A DNA stretch of 64,000 bases from Rhodococcus triatomae. Lineage in GTDB: Bacteria > Actinomycetota > Actinomycetes > Mycobacteriales > Mycobacteriaceae. Made by a program: the position numbers and the translations under genes. The DNA is taken from contig NZ_CP048814.1 of NCBI RefSeq assembly GCF_014217785.1, forward strand, positions 930,001-994,000. Reading direction: 5' to 3'. Positions 36,781-45,179 of this stretch are shown here, piece after piece (the stretch's first letter is position 1; the number at the start of each line of letters is the position of its first letter). The notes below the pieces were generated by a model that was not told the DNA's origin, searched no databases, and saw only the letters and a list, made by a program, of their open reading frames with translations.

Positions 36781-37622
36781 GCCATCAACCCCGGGATGTG
36801 CGGGCGAAGGCCCCACAGTGCCATCGTCATCGCCACGTCGGTGAAGGCCAGGAAGACGATGCTGGTGCGCAGCGCGCGACCGGCCGCACGGCCGACGCCC
36901 TCGGGCCCTCCCGTGGCGGTGTAGCCGTAGTAGCAGTGCACCAGCGTCACGACGACCGCGAACACCAGCACCTTGACGACCGAGAGCAGAATGTCGTTCG
37001 GCGTGAGGAACAGTCCGAAGTAGTAGCCGTAGGTGCCGGCCGACTGACCTTTCACCACGATCACCGAGAATGCCGTCGCCACATACGATGCGAACAGGCC
37101 GACGAGGTACAGCGGTACGACCGCGAGCATCGCGGCCAGCACGCGAGTGGTGACGAGGTAGCGCACCGAGGGAATGGCCATCACGTCGAGGGCGTCGATC
37201 TCCTCCGAGATCCGCATCGCCCCGAGCTGCGCGGTGAATCCGGTGCCCACCTTCGCCGCCAGCGCGATCGCCGCCACCAGTGGCGCGACCTCCCTGGTGT
37301 TCGCGATCGCGGACATCACCCCGGACAACGGCGCGAGCCCGACCAGATTCAGCCCGCGATAGCCTTCGAGCCCGATCTGCGAGCCCGCGAAGAAGGAGAT
37401 CCCGAAGATCACCACGACGCTGCCGCCGCCCGCGAGCAGGGTTCCCGAGCCGAACGCCACCTGTGCCACCAGGCGCAGTACCTCGCGCCAGTAGCGCGCG
37501 ACGGTGCCGGGTATCCCGGCGACGACCCGCCCGTGGAAGGCCACCTGTTCGCCGAGTCGTTCGAGGGAGTCGACGGTCCTGGTACCGGCACGTCGTCCGC
37601 GGATGATCAGCGGCCGGTGCAT
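36777..37622 (-). CDS. yrbEB: YrbE-type (MlaE) permease B
   Basis: The protein has 281 residues. The MlaE family core has five to six helices and the conserved EEIDALDVMAIPSVRYLVTTRV segment that contacts the ATPase. It pairs with YrbEA to form the inner-membrane channel of an Mce importer. Its ATG shares one base with the yrbEA stop. The cognate ATPase (MceG) is not in the window and must be encoded elsewhere. Confidence 0.92.
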   Translation of the reverse strand: MHRPLIIRGRRAGTRTVDSLERLGEQVAFHGRVVAGIPGTVARYWREVLRLVAQVAFGSGTLLAGGGSVVVIFGISFFAGSQIGLEGYRGLNLVGLAPLSGVMSAIANTREVAPLVAAIALAAKVGTGFTAQLGAMRISEEIDALDVMAIPSVRYLVTTRVLAAMLAVVPLYLVGLFASYVATAFSVIVVKGQSAGTYGYYFGLFLTPNDILLSVVKVLVFAVVVTLVHCYYGYTATGGPEGVGRAAGRALRTSIVFLAFTDVAMTMALWGLRPHIPGLMA

Positions 37623-38467
37623 CAGTACGCGCCCTTCACCGGAACGAACAGGGGATAGAACTGCGTGATGGCCAGATTCGCGATGAACACGAGAATGAAC
37701 GAGAGCACCACCGTCTCGTTCACCGCGTCCCCGACCCCCTGGGCGCCGCGCTTGACCGTGAGACCTCGGTAGCTGGCGACGATCCCGGCGATCACCGCGA
37801 ACACCACCGCCTTGAGCGCGGAGACCAGGAAATCGCTGGGCTGGCTGAACTGAACGAGGTTGCGCAGGAAGCTCTCCGCATTGCCACCCACGACGTAGAC
37901 CTGGACGAGCAGGCTCGCACCCACTCCCACGACCATGACGATGGAGTTCAGCAGGACACAGACCACCGCAGCGGCCACCACCCTGGGGAGGACGAGGCGT
38001 TGCAGCACCGGGATGCCCAGGGTTTCCAACGCGTCGATCTCTTCGCGGATGGTCCTCGCACCCAGGTCCGCGCAGATCGCCGAGCCGCCCACCCCGGCGA
38101 TGATCAGGGCGCACACGAGCGGGCCGGCCTGCCCGATGATCAGGAAGGCGACGACCGCGCCGCTGTACGAGTCCGCACCGATCTGGCTCGCGAGTGATCC
38201 GATCTGCAGGGCCACCCCGACCCCCAGCGGGATCATCACCAACACCGAGGCGACGGTGGTCACCTGGGCGAGAAACCACATCTGCCCCAAGTACTCTCGC
38301 CACGGCGGCCTGCTGAAGGGCGCCGCGAGAGCGGCCCGGCCGACGCGCACGGCGAAGACGAAGAGGACCCCCATCTCCGCGAAGAAGCCGCCGATCGGAT
38401 CGGGAGCGCGCGCGGACACGGCGGTGCCGTCCACACCGGCCGGATCCACCGCTTCTCGATCACCCAT
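37622..38467 (-). CDS. yrbEA: YrbE-type (MlaE) permease A
   Basis: The protein has 281 residues from the ATG at 38467; an in-frame GTG at 38494 is less likely. It has the MlaE core with IREEIDALETLGIPVLQRLVLPRV, the coupling-helix motif. A short acidic N-terminal tail (MGDREAVDPAGVDG) leads the first helix. It is the first gene of the whole mce operon; the spacer upstream holds a palindrome. Confidence 0.92.
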   Translation of the reverse strand: MGDREAVDPAGVDGTAVSARAPDPIGGFFAEMGVLFVFAVRVGRAALAAPFSRPPWREYLGQMWFLAQVTTVASVLVMIPLGVGVALQIGSLASQIGADSYSGAVVAFLIIGQAGPLVCALIIAGVGGSAICADLGARTIREEIDALETLGIPVLQRLVLPRVVAAAVVCVLLNSIVMVVGVGASLLVQVYVVGGNAESFLRNLVQFSQPSDFLVSALKAVVFAVIAGIVASYRGLTVKRGAQGVGDAVNETVVLSFILVFIANLAITQFYPLFVPVKGAY

Positions 38468-38532
38468 TTCGTGTGCCCCACATCCCGGCCGCACACCTCC
38501 ACAAGAGGATGTACGTCACTTGACAATGTTGT

Positions 38533-38548
38533 TGTGGCGGCCGCCACA
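38533..38548. promoter_or_regulatory. perfect palindrome in mce operon promoter region
   Basis: TGTGGCGGCCGCCACA is fully self-complementary and lies 66 bases upstream of yrbEA. Two weaker inverted repeats follow at 38568-38583 (CTTAC/GTAAG) and 38614-38630 (TCATTG/CAATGA). The region between the mce operon and the upstream TetR gene is therefore rich in candidate operators; the TetR protein at 38655 is the natural candidate regulator. Confidence 0.45.
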
Positions 38549-38654
38549 CCGAGACGATAGCAGCGAACTTACCGAAAAGTAAGAAGAATCTTCGATCACC
38601 TAGCCAGATTGACTCATTGGGCGACAATGACTTCGAATCCGGGCCGGTGAGAAC

Positions 38655-39320
38655 TCATGACAACTTCAGGGCTCGGACGGCATTCTCCGCGAACGCGAGG
38701 ACGCGTTCCGGTGGGTACTCGTCCCGGCTCTCGATCATCAGTCGCGCCGAGTGCTCGGCCACGGCCAGCACCGAGTGCGCCACCAGATCGACGTCGACAC
38801 GCCCTCCTCGCGAGGCCGAATGGGTACCGAATCCGGCGTCCAGGAGATTCCGGAGCTGAGCTCGGGCGAGCGCGCGTCCCGCTTCCGCGTGTTCGCGCAC
38901 CTCGTCGGGGGTGCCGTCCACCGGCGTGAGGATGAGCCGCCATCGGTCGGGCGAACCGTCGATGACCTGCACGAGCGCGTGCATCCACGCCAGGATCGCC
39001 TCGGTGCGCCCCACCTCCGCCGACGTCCTCGGCATCGCCTCGATCAACGCCGCAACCGCCTCCGACCGCTCCCGCTCGAGCAGCGCGTACAACAGCGCAC
39101 CTCTCGACGGATATGCCTTGTAGACAACGGGTTTGGCGATACCCACTTCGCGGGCCACGGCCTCCATGGTGGCGGCCGCATACCCCTCTCGGCCGATGAG
39201 CGCACGCGCGGCATCGAGCACCTGGGTCCGCCGGACCTCGATCGGCATCCGGTGCTGCCGCACCCGCGGCCCGTCCCGGCGAGAGCTCGCCCCGTCCTGT
39301 TCTTCTCTAGCTACGGTCAC
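38655..39320 (-). CDS. TetR-family regulator upstream of mce operon
   Basis: The regulator has 221 residues from a GTG at 39320; an internal ATG at 39248 would give a start closer to helix 1. The helix-turn-helix lies at about 30-72 (RRTQVLDAARALIGREGY, then VGIAKPVVYKAYPSRGALLY). The C-terminal domain has AILAWMHALVQVIDGSPDRW. The GTG start lies inside a 10-base-arm inverted repeat, so the gene is probably autoregulated there. It is same-strand with the mce operon (187-base gap) and divergent from the DUF2236 gene. Confidence 0.85.
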   Translation of the reverse strand: MTVAREEQDGASSRRDGPRVRQHRMPIEVRRTQVLDAARALIGREGYAAATMEAVAREVGIAKPVVYKAYPSRGALLYALLERERSEAVAALIEAMPRTSAEVGRTEAILAWMHALVQVIDGSPDRWRLILTPVDGTPDEVREHAEAGRALARAQLRNLLDAGFGTHSASRGGRVDVDLVAHSVLAVAEHSARLMIESRDEYPPERVLAFAENAVRALKLS

Positions 39321-39341
39321 GTAAGTACGCTACCGTAGCTA
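39308..39341. promoter_or_regulatory. operator candidate between TetR and DUF2236 genes
   Basis: TAGCTACGGT and ACCGTAGCTA are exact arms around a 14-base spacer, overlapping the TetR GTG start and 49 bases upstream of the DUF2236 ATG. The position suggests that the TetR protein represses both divergent genes. The long spacer might instead mean two half-sites. Confidence 0.6.
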
Positions 39342-39389
39342 ACACGACGTCGCCAGAGATTGCCGGTTTCCCAGAATCAGAGGATCAGC

Positions 39390-40484
39390 ATGAACACTGC
39401 GTCATCCACCCGTGACCGCCGCATGAGGAAGGCGAAGACCCAGGTCGAGCCGCCCGAGGATTACGGCTTCTTCGGACCCGACTCCATCACCTGGAAGGTG
39501 TGGGGCTACCCCACGTCCCTGACCGTCGGCTTCCAGCGCGCGGTCGTCATCGAGGAACTGGACCCGTTCCTCATCGCCGCGGTCGACGACACCGGAAAGA
39601 TCTACACGCAGCCCAGAATCCGCTACGACCACACCCTGCGGTACTTCGCGATCGCCGCCTTCGCCGACTCCCGGACCGCGACGAAAGCGGCGGAGATCCT
39701 GGTGAAGGTGCACGGCCGAGCATTCGGCACCGAACCGATCAGCGGCAACGCCTACGACGCCAACGATCCCGGCCAGCAGCTGTGGATCCACCTCACCGCC
39801 TGGCATTCGATCCTCTACGCCTACGAGATGTACGGACCCGGAAAGCTCACCCCCGAGGAGGAGGGAAGGTACTGGGACGAATGCGCGATCGCCGCGGAAC
39901 TCCAGACGTGCGATCCCGCCGACATCCCCCGGACGCGGGAGGGAATCCGCGAGTACTTCGCGCGGGAACGGCCGCGTCTGGCCGCCAGCGAGGCGGCACA
40001 GGCGATGATGCACCAGCTCCTCGACGCAAAGGTGATGTTTCCGCCGGTGCCGTGGTTCCTGCGTCCCGGCGCCTGGGTGGTCAGCCGCACGCTCCGCGCC
40101 GCCACCATCGCCACGATGCCGGCATGGCAACGGGCACTCGGCGGGTTGCACCAGCCCCGCATCGTGGACCGCCTGCTCCGACCACTCATGACCCTGGTGT
40201 TCTGGATGGTGGCGCAGAGCAACACGGCGCAGCTCCTGCTGCTCCGGTGGATCTCACCGTCCACCTACCCGGTCGTCGAACCGGTACTCCGCCCTGTCCT
40301 GCCGCGGCGGCTGGTGACGACGACCCCGGCGGAAGCGTTCCGCAGGCACGGCGTCGACACACCGGTCGACGCGTATCGGAAGCTGTTGGACAGGCGCACC
40401 GCCTCCGCCGAGCGTTCCTGGTCCCGACACACCGACGAGCAGTGGTCGAACCTTCCCGCCGCTGCATCGTCCGGCACGGCCTGA
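39390..40484 (+). CDS. DUF2236 (MpaB/Lcp-type oxygenase family) protein
   Basis: The protein has 364 residues from the ATG at 39390 with AGAGGA upstream. Family segments include GFFGPDSITWKVWGYPTSL, LRYFAIAAFADSRTATKAA, KVHGRAFG and LWIHLTAWHSILYAYEMYG. In this family the conserved His/Arg residues lie around a heme pocket (latex-clearing protein, fungal MpaB). A small C-terminal region is unremarkable. It is divergent from TetR at a shared operator and next to the mce operon, suggesting an oxidative step on a lipid or isoprenoid. Substrate and heme are inferred, not seen. Confidence 0.82.
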   Translation: MNTASSTRDRRMRKAKTQVEPPEDYGFFGPDSITWKVWGYPTSLTVGFQRAVVIEELDPFLIAAVDDTGKIYTQPRIRYDHTLRYFAIAAFADSRTATKAAEILVKVHGRAFGTEPISGNAYDANDPGQQLWIHLTAWHSILYAYEMYGPGKLTPEEEGRYWDECAIAAELQTCDPADIPRTREGIREYFARERPRLAASEAAQAMMHQLLDAKVMFPPVPWFLRPGAWVVSRTLRAATIATMPAWQRALGGLHQPRIVDRLLRPLMTLVFWMVAQSNTAQLLLLRWISPSTYPVVEPVLRPVLPRRLVTTTPAEAFRRHGVDTPVDAYRKLLDRRTASAERSWSRHTDEQWSNLPAAASSGTA

Positions 40485-40489
40485 ACGCG

Positions 40490-40537
40490 CGCCGCTCGGG
40501 GTGAATCCACTGGTCACAGCCCCTCCCCCGAGCGGCG
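40490..40537. terminator. 12-bp stem-loop after the DUF2236 gene
   Basis: CGCCGCTCGGGG pairs with CCCCGAGCGGCG across a 24-base loop six bases past the stop codon. The large loop makes it weaker than the greA terminator. Confidence 0.55.
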
Positions 40538-40671
40538 ATCTCCTCCTGCCCCGGCGAGTCCGGTCGGATAATCGTCGCCGATGTGCGCAAAGCGCGCGTA
40601 TTGCGCACACTGGTGGCCCGCGGCCGCTCACAATGGAAGGGGCCGGGTCGAATGGGTGGGAGGAGACTGCC

Positions 40672-41280
40672 ATGCGCACGTTCGACGTCAAGACCGGGTA
40701 CCGCGATCTGTACGCGCAGGTCACGACAGAGTTCACGCAGGTGGACGTGCCGGAGATGCGGTACGCGGCGATCGACGGTACCGGTACCCCGGACGAGTCG
40801 GCCGATCATGTCGCGGCGGTCGAGGCACTGTACTCGGCCGGGTACACCGAGAAATTCGAGAGCAAGAGGTATCTCGGCTGCAACTTCGTCGTGGGGCCGC
40901 TCGAAGCGCTGTGGCACTCGGACGACCCGTACGCCTCGCGCCGGGACGCCACCAGTTGGACGATGATGATCGCCCAGCCGGAGTGGATCACCGCGGAGAT
41001 GCTCGCCGACGCCGCGGCCACTTCCCACAAGAAGAGGAAGAACCCCGCACTCGAGCGCATCCGCCTGACGACGGTCAAGGAGGGACGATCGGTGCAGGTG
41101 CTCCACGTCGGACCGTACGAGGAGGCGGGGCCCACGCTCGCGCGGATGTACGACGAATATCTTCCCGAGCACGGCCTCACCGTGGCCGGCCCGCACCACG
41201 AGATCTACCTGTCCGACGCCCGTCGCGTCCCGCCGGAACAGCGTCGAACGATCCTGCGGCGACCCGTTCGCCCCCTCTGA
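40672..41280 (+). CDS. GyrI-like small-molecule-binding domain protein
   Basis: The protein has 202 residues from the ATG at 40672 with GGGAGGAG upstream. The GyrI/AraC-effector-like fold covers the whole chain. Typical segments are DVPEMRYAAIDGTGTP, KRYLGCNFVVGPLEALWH and VGPYEEAGPTLARMYDEYL. It has no DNA-binding domain, so it is a stand-alone ligand-binding or hydrolase-type member. Convergent with kshB. Its link to steroid catabolism is unknown. Confidence 0.8.
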   Translation: MRTFDVKTGYRDLYAQVTTEFTQVDVPEMRYAAIDGTGTPDESADHVAAVEALYSAGYTEKFESKRYLGCNFVVGPLEALWHSDDPYASRRDATSWTMMIAQPEWITAEMLADAAATSHKKRKNPALERIRLTTVKEGRSVQVLHVGPYEEAGPTLARMYDEYLPEHGLTVAGPHHEIYLSDARRVPPEQRRTILRRPVRPL

Positions 41281-41293
41281 CGCCCGGAGCCGG

Positions 41294-42349
41294 TCAGAAC
41301 TCGATCTGCACGCGGTCGCTGATCGGGCGGGCCTGACAACCCAGGACGTACCCGGCGGCGATGTCCTCCGGTTCGAGCATGCCCACGGCGTCCATCGCCA
41401 CCTCGCCCGAGGTGACGGTGCAGGCACAGGACCCGCACTCCCCCTCCCGGCACGAGTACGGCACGTCCAACCCTTTCGAGAGCATGACCTCGACCAGCGT
41501 GGACTTGCGTGGCCACGCGAGTTCGTGTTCCCGGCCGTCGAGGACGACGGTGGCGCTGGCGGCATCGGCGGTGTCCGCGTCGTCGAGTTCGGGGGTGGGG
41601 AGATCGGCGAAGGGATCGCCGGTCAACGAGGTGAAGACCTCGGCGTGCACCCGGTCGCGAGGCATCCCCAACGCCGAGCACGCTTCCCGCACGGCGTCCA
41701 TGTAGGGCCCCGGACCGCACGTGAACGCGCGATGGTCGGCGAAGGCGCGGGCCGTCGCCGCGAGCTGTGCCGACGTCGGCAGACCCTGCACGGATTCGAG
41801 CCAGTGCACGACGGTCAGCCGCTCGGGATGAGCGGCGGCGAGTGCGCGGAGTTCCTCCGCGAAGATGACCGAACTCTCGTCCCGGTTGGCGTAGACCAGA
41901 ACCACTTTCGCCGATCCGACGGCAAGGGCGGACCCGAGAATCGACATGACCGGAGTGATGCCGCTACCCGCCGCGAAGAGGAGCAGGTTCTCGTTCAGGT
42001 CCGGCGGGGTGAACACTCCGGAGGGCGGCAGCACCTCGAGGGCATCGCCGGCCGAGATGTTGTCGCACAGCCAGTTCGATCCGTAGCCGTCGACGGTGCG
42101 CTTGACCGTGACCTTCGGGCGCTCACCGGTGAACGGGGAACTCGCCAGCGAGTAGCAGCGAGCGACCCAGCCGGTGCGCTCACTCGGAATGCGCACTGTG
42201 AGGAATTGTCCGGGCGCATAGTCGAATCGATCGCGATGCTCCTCCGCGATGTCGAACACCAGCGACACACTGTCGCTGGTCTCACGCACCACGTCGGCAA
42301 CCGTGACCAGCACGGAACGGGAACTCTTCGGCGTTTCGACGGTCGTCAT
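41294..42349 (-). CDS. kshB: KshB-like ferredoxin reductase (Rieske oxygenase reductase)
   Basis: This electron-transfer reductase has 351 residues. An FAD domain (about 10-120) carries RCYSLASSP and an NAD domain carries FAAGSGITPVMSI. A C-terminal plant-type [2Fe-2S] domain has Cys300, Cys305, Cys308 and Cys338 (SCREGECGSCAC and LGCQ). The order matches KshB, which feeds electrons to the KshA hydroxylase; a KshA homologue lies at 62748. ATG at 42349 starts MTTVETPKSS. Alternative partners, such as another oxygenase, are possible. Confidence 0.88.
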   Translation of the reverse strand: MTTVETPKSSRSVLVTVADVVRETSDSVSLVFDIAEEHRDRFDYAPGQFLTVRIPSERTGWVARCYSLASSPFTGERPKVTVKRTVDGYGSNWLCDNISAGDALEVLPPSGVFTPPDLNENLLLFAAGSGITPVMSILGSALAVGSAKVVLVYANRDESSVIFAEELRALAAAHPERLTVVHWLESVQGLPTSAQLAATARAFADHRAFTCGPGPYMDAVREACSALGMPRDRVHAEVFTSLTGDPFADLPTPELDDADTADAASATVVLDGREHELAWPRKSTLVEVMLSKGLDVPYSCREGECGSCACTVTSGEVAMDAVGMLEPEDIAAGYVLGCQARPISDRVQIEF

Positions 42350-42461
42350 GGCGACGGTGGCCCTCTCGGTACGAACGATCAACTCGCCGCCGAAAGTACG
42401 GCACGTCGTGGCCGCCTGCGGTCCGGTCTCCCAGTGGGCGGGACCCTGCGTCCGGCGTGGA

Positions 42462-43223
42462 TCAGCCCCAGCGCGACTGGCCGCCGTCGAGCGGGACGGT
42501 GGCCCCGGTGAGATACGCCGCATCGGGCCCCACCAGGAAGACCACGGCGCGCCCGATGTCCTGCTCCGGGTCCCCGACGCGGCCCAGCGGGATGCCTGCG
42601 ACGAACTCCGCGGCCTCCTCCGGATTCCGTTCCATCCACCAGTTCAGCGCCGGCGTCTTCGCGTGGGGCGCGACCGACAGCACGCGGATGCCGTCCCGAC
42701 CCCACTCGCAGGCCGCGGCGCGGGTCAGGGAGCGCATCCCCTCCTTCACCGACCCGTAGACACCGTAGTTCGAGGCGTCCCAGCGCACGGCAGCCGACGT
42801 GACGAGGTTGACGATCGTCCCGCCGCCACGAGCCGCGAGGTGTGGGTGGGCGGCCTGCATGACCCGCAGAGTCGCGAGCGGTCCGGTGGCGAAAGCCTTC
42901 TCGAATTCCCCGTCGGCGACGTCGAGAAGAGGCCCGGGCTTGCTGTCGTTCGCGTTGTTCACCACGATGTCGAGCCCGCCCAGCTCCTCGACCACCCGGT
43001 CGACCGCGTCGCGGATGTCGGACTTCACGCTCACGTCGCACCGAATCGGCAGGCACGTCGCGCCGATCTCGGCGAGGAGCCCGCACGTGGTGTGCAGCTT
43101 CGACTCGGTGCGTCCGGCCACCCCGATGGCCGCGCCCTCCTTGGCCAGAGCCAGCGCGATCCCCTGACCGATTCCCTGTCCCGCACCGGTGATCAGCGCA
43201 ACCTTACCGTCGAGTGTTCCCAT
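42462..43223 (-). CDS. short-chain dehydrogenase/reductase
   Basis: This classical SDR has 253 residues from the ATG at 43223. NAD-binding GAGQGIGQG, VVNNANDSKPG (NNAN in place of NNAG), and the catalytic Ser with Tyr-Lys (YGVYGSVKEG) are present. The C-terminal LTGATVPLDGG is standard. It probably oxidises or reduces a hydroxyl or keto group on a steroid or CoA ester. It diverges from another SDR at 43366 across a 142-base spacer. Confidence 0.87.
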   Translation of the reverse strand: MGTLDGKVALITGAGQGIGQGIALALAKEGAAIGVAGRTESKLHTTCGLLAEIGATCLPIRCDVSVKSDIRDAVDRVVEELGGLDIVVNNANDSKPGPLLDVADGEFEKAFATGPLATLRVMQAAHPHLAARGGGTIVNLVTSAAVRWDASNYGVYGSVKEGMRSLTRAAACEWGRDGIRVLSVAPHAKTPALNWWMERNPEEAAEFVAGIPLGRVGDPEQDIGRAVVFLVGPDAAYLTGATVPLDGGQSRWG

Positions 43224-43365
43224 GCCCGTCCCGTCGACTCGTGCCCTCGACAACGAACCGAACGCCGCTGCCGAACCAAGCGTTTGCTTCACCCTATTCC
43301 CGAGGAGTATGGTCCGTCAAACATATTGAGCGACAGAGCTATACGAGACGAGACGTGAGGTATTC

Positions 43366-44142
43366 GTGAGCACCACCGACTGGAAGGGCCGCGCCGTCGT
43401 GGTCACCGGCGGCACCCAGGGCATCGGCTACGTCATCGCCAGGACGTTCCTCGCGGCCGGAGCCGACGTCCTCGTCTGTGGCCGGACCGAACCACGCGAC
43501 CTGCCGTCGGCGGGTTCCCGCCGCGCGGCCTTCCGCGCCACCGACGTCCGGGACCCGGATCAGGCACAGGCTCTGATTGCCGATGCCGTGGAACGATTCG
43601 GGTACGTCGACGTGCTCGTCAACAACGCCGGCGGATCGCCGGACGCGGACGCGGCCACGGTGTCTCCCCGATTCGTCGAGAAGATCGTGGCCCTCAATCT
43701 CCTCGCTCCGTTCACCCTGGCGCAGGCCGCCAACGCGGTGATGCAGCGCCGCCCCGAGGGCGGTTCCATCGTCAATATCGGCTCCGTCTCGGCGCACGAT
43801 CCCCAGCCCGGCACCGCCGCCTACACCGCCGCGAAGGCGGGCCTGCTCGCACTGACCAAGGCGCTCGCCCTGGAGTGGGCACCGAGGGTGCGGGTCAACC
43901 ACATCACCACCGGCCTCATCCGCACCGAGGCAGCGGCCTCCGGGTACGGCGAAGACGGTGGGGCCGCAGTCACCGCGACACTGCCGATGGCCCGGATGGC
44001 CGTGCCCGAGGACGTCGCCGCCGCCTGCCTCTTCCTCGCGAGCCCTCAGGCGTCGTACGTCAACGGCGCCGATCTGGCCGTCCACGGCGGCGGGGAGTAT
44101 CCGGCCCGGTATCTGGCCACCCACCCCACCCCGACACGATGA
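43366..44142 (+). CDS. short-chain dehydrogenase/reductase
   Basis: The protein has 258 residues from the GTG at 43366. Motifs are GGTQGIGYVIA, LVNNAGGSPDA, IGSVSAHDPQPGTAAYTAAKAG (Ser, Tyr, Lys) and VNGADLAVHGGG. In many Rhodococcus and Mycobacterium steroid clusters such SDRs act on hydroxysteroids or hydroxyacyl-CoA intermediates; the exact step is not readable. Convergent with the hydratase gene, 58 bases apart. Confidence 0.87.
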   Translation: MSTTDWKGRAVVVTGGTQGIGYVIARTFLAAGADVLVCGRTEPRDLPSAGSRRAAFRATDVRDPDQAQALIADAVERFGYVDVLVNNAGGSPDADAATVSPRFVEKIVALNLLAPFTLAQAANAVMQRRPEGGSIVNIGSVSAHDPQPGTAAYTAAKAGLLALTKALALEWAPRVRVNHITTGLIRTEAAASGYGEDGGAAVTATLPMARMAVPEDVAAACLFLASPQASYVNGADLAVHGGGEYPARYLATHPTPTR

Positions 44143-44200
44143 CCCACCGTATCGATCTGAGCGATCCGATGTGACATCGTGTCGGAAGCGGGGGCGGCGA

Positions 44201-45013
44201 TCAGGCGAAAGTGGCTCGGGCCCCGGTCACGGCGGGGCGCTCCGGGTCACCCACCTCGAATGCGACATCCGTTCCGTTCCCCCACGCCCGCAGCGCCTGC
44301 GAGTCACCGGGGAACACCGGGGCGGCGAAGCGACCCTCCAGGTGGGTCAGATCCGCGGGATGCGCACCGAGCAGTCGCGCCAGGTGAACGGTACTCGCAG
44401 CGAGGGTGCCCAGCCCGTGCATGATCGGCCTGGGCCGGCCGATTCGCTCCGCCGCAGCCGGGTCGATGTGAATGTGGTGACGGTCGCCGGTGAGCCGGTA
44501 CAACGCGGCCTGATTCGGAGCGGTCTCCAGCACCCCATCGACCTCGGGAACACCTTCCGGCAGAGCTGGTTTCGACGGTCCGCGGTCACCACCGAAGCCG
44601 CCGGATCCGGGCGCGAACAGTGACCACTTCGCCACGAACCGGTCCGATTCCACCAGCACCTCGAACACCGCGGCAGCGCCCTTGTCCCACACCTCCCCCA
44701 CCGACGCGCGCAGGGTGAGTTCGCCGCTCCGCGGCAGTGGAGCGAGCACGGTCAGCTCCTGCGACCCGTGCAGTGCCGTCGTCGTGTCGAAGCCGCCACG
44801 CGCACCGAGTTCGTCCGGCGCCCACTGCGCGAGGGTCAGCGCGAACGTCGGCAGCACCCGCAACCGATCCTCGAACACCAGATCCAGCTCGTCGGCACGG
44901 GCGCCGACGGCAAGGGCGTACAGGATCGCGTCGCGCTCGTCGTAGGACACGGTGCGGGTACCGAGGTCCACTCCGCGCCAGGCACCGGCCGGTTCGGTTG
45001 CCGTGTATGTCAT
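44201..45013 (-). CDS. double-hotdog enoyl-CoA hydratase (MaoC type)
   Basis: The protein has 270 residues from the ATG at 45013, which has GAGGAG five bases upstream. It has two hotdog folds. The C-terminal one carries the hydratase-2 motif YRLTGDRHHIHIDP with the catalytic Asp and His, then GRPRPIMHGLGTL. The N-terminal one is degenerate, as in 17-beta-HSD4-type hydratases. It hydrates a trans-2-enoyl-CoA in side-chain beta-oxidation. A second such gene lies at 56222. Confidence 0.87.
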   Translation of the reverse strand: MTYTATEPAGAWRGVDLGTRTVSYDERDAILYALAVGARADELDLVFEDRLRVLPTFALTLAQWAPDELGARGGFDTTTALHGSQELTVLAPLPRSGELTLRASVGEVWDKGAAAVFEVLVESDRFVAKWSLFAPGSGGFGGDRGPSKPALPEGVPEVDGVLETAPNQAALYRLTGDRHHIHIDPAAAERIGRPRPIMHGLGTLAASTVHLARLLGAHPADLTHLEGRFAAPVFPGDSQALRAWGNGTDVAFEVGDPERPAVTGARATFA

Positions 45014-45179
45014 CGTCACTCCTCGCTACCAGGATGAGGCCGCTCGCCGGGACCGCGACGCGTCCGAAGTCCTCACTCGTCGCACCGTATTCGTGCCCGT
45101 GGCCCCGAGCGAACATCGCCACCCACTGAGCGGGAGTCGACAGCCCGGGCCGGGCGTGGACGCAGTTCCGCGGGCGTGC

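Noticed and set aside
29485-38467. naming this operon mce4
   Set aside because: The layout is shared by all mce operons and no subtype-specific feature can be read here, so only generic names are used.
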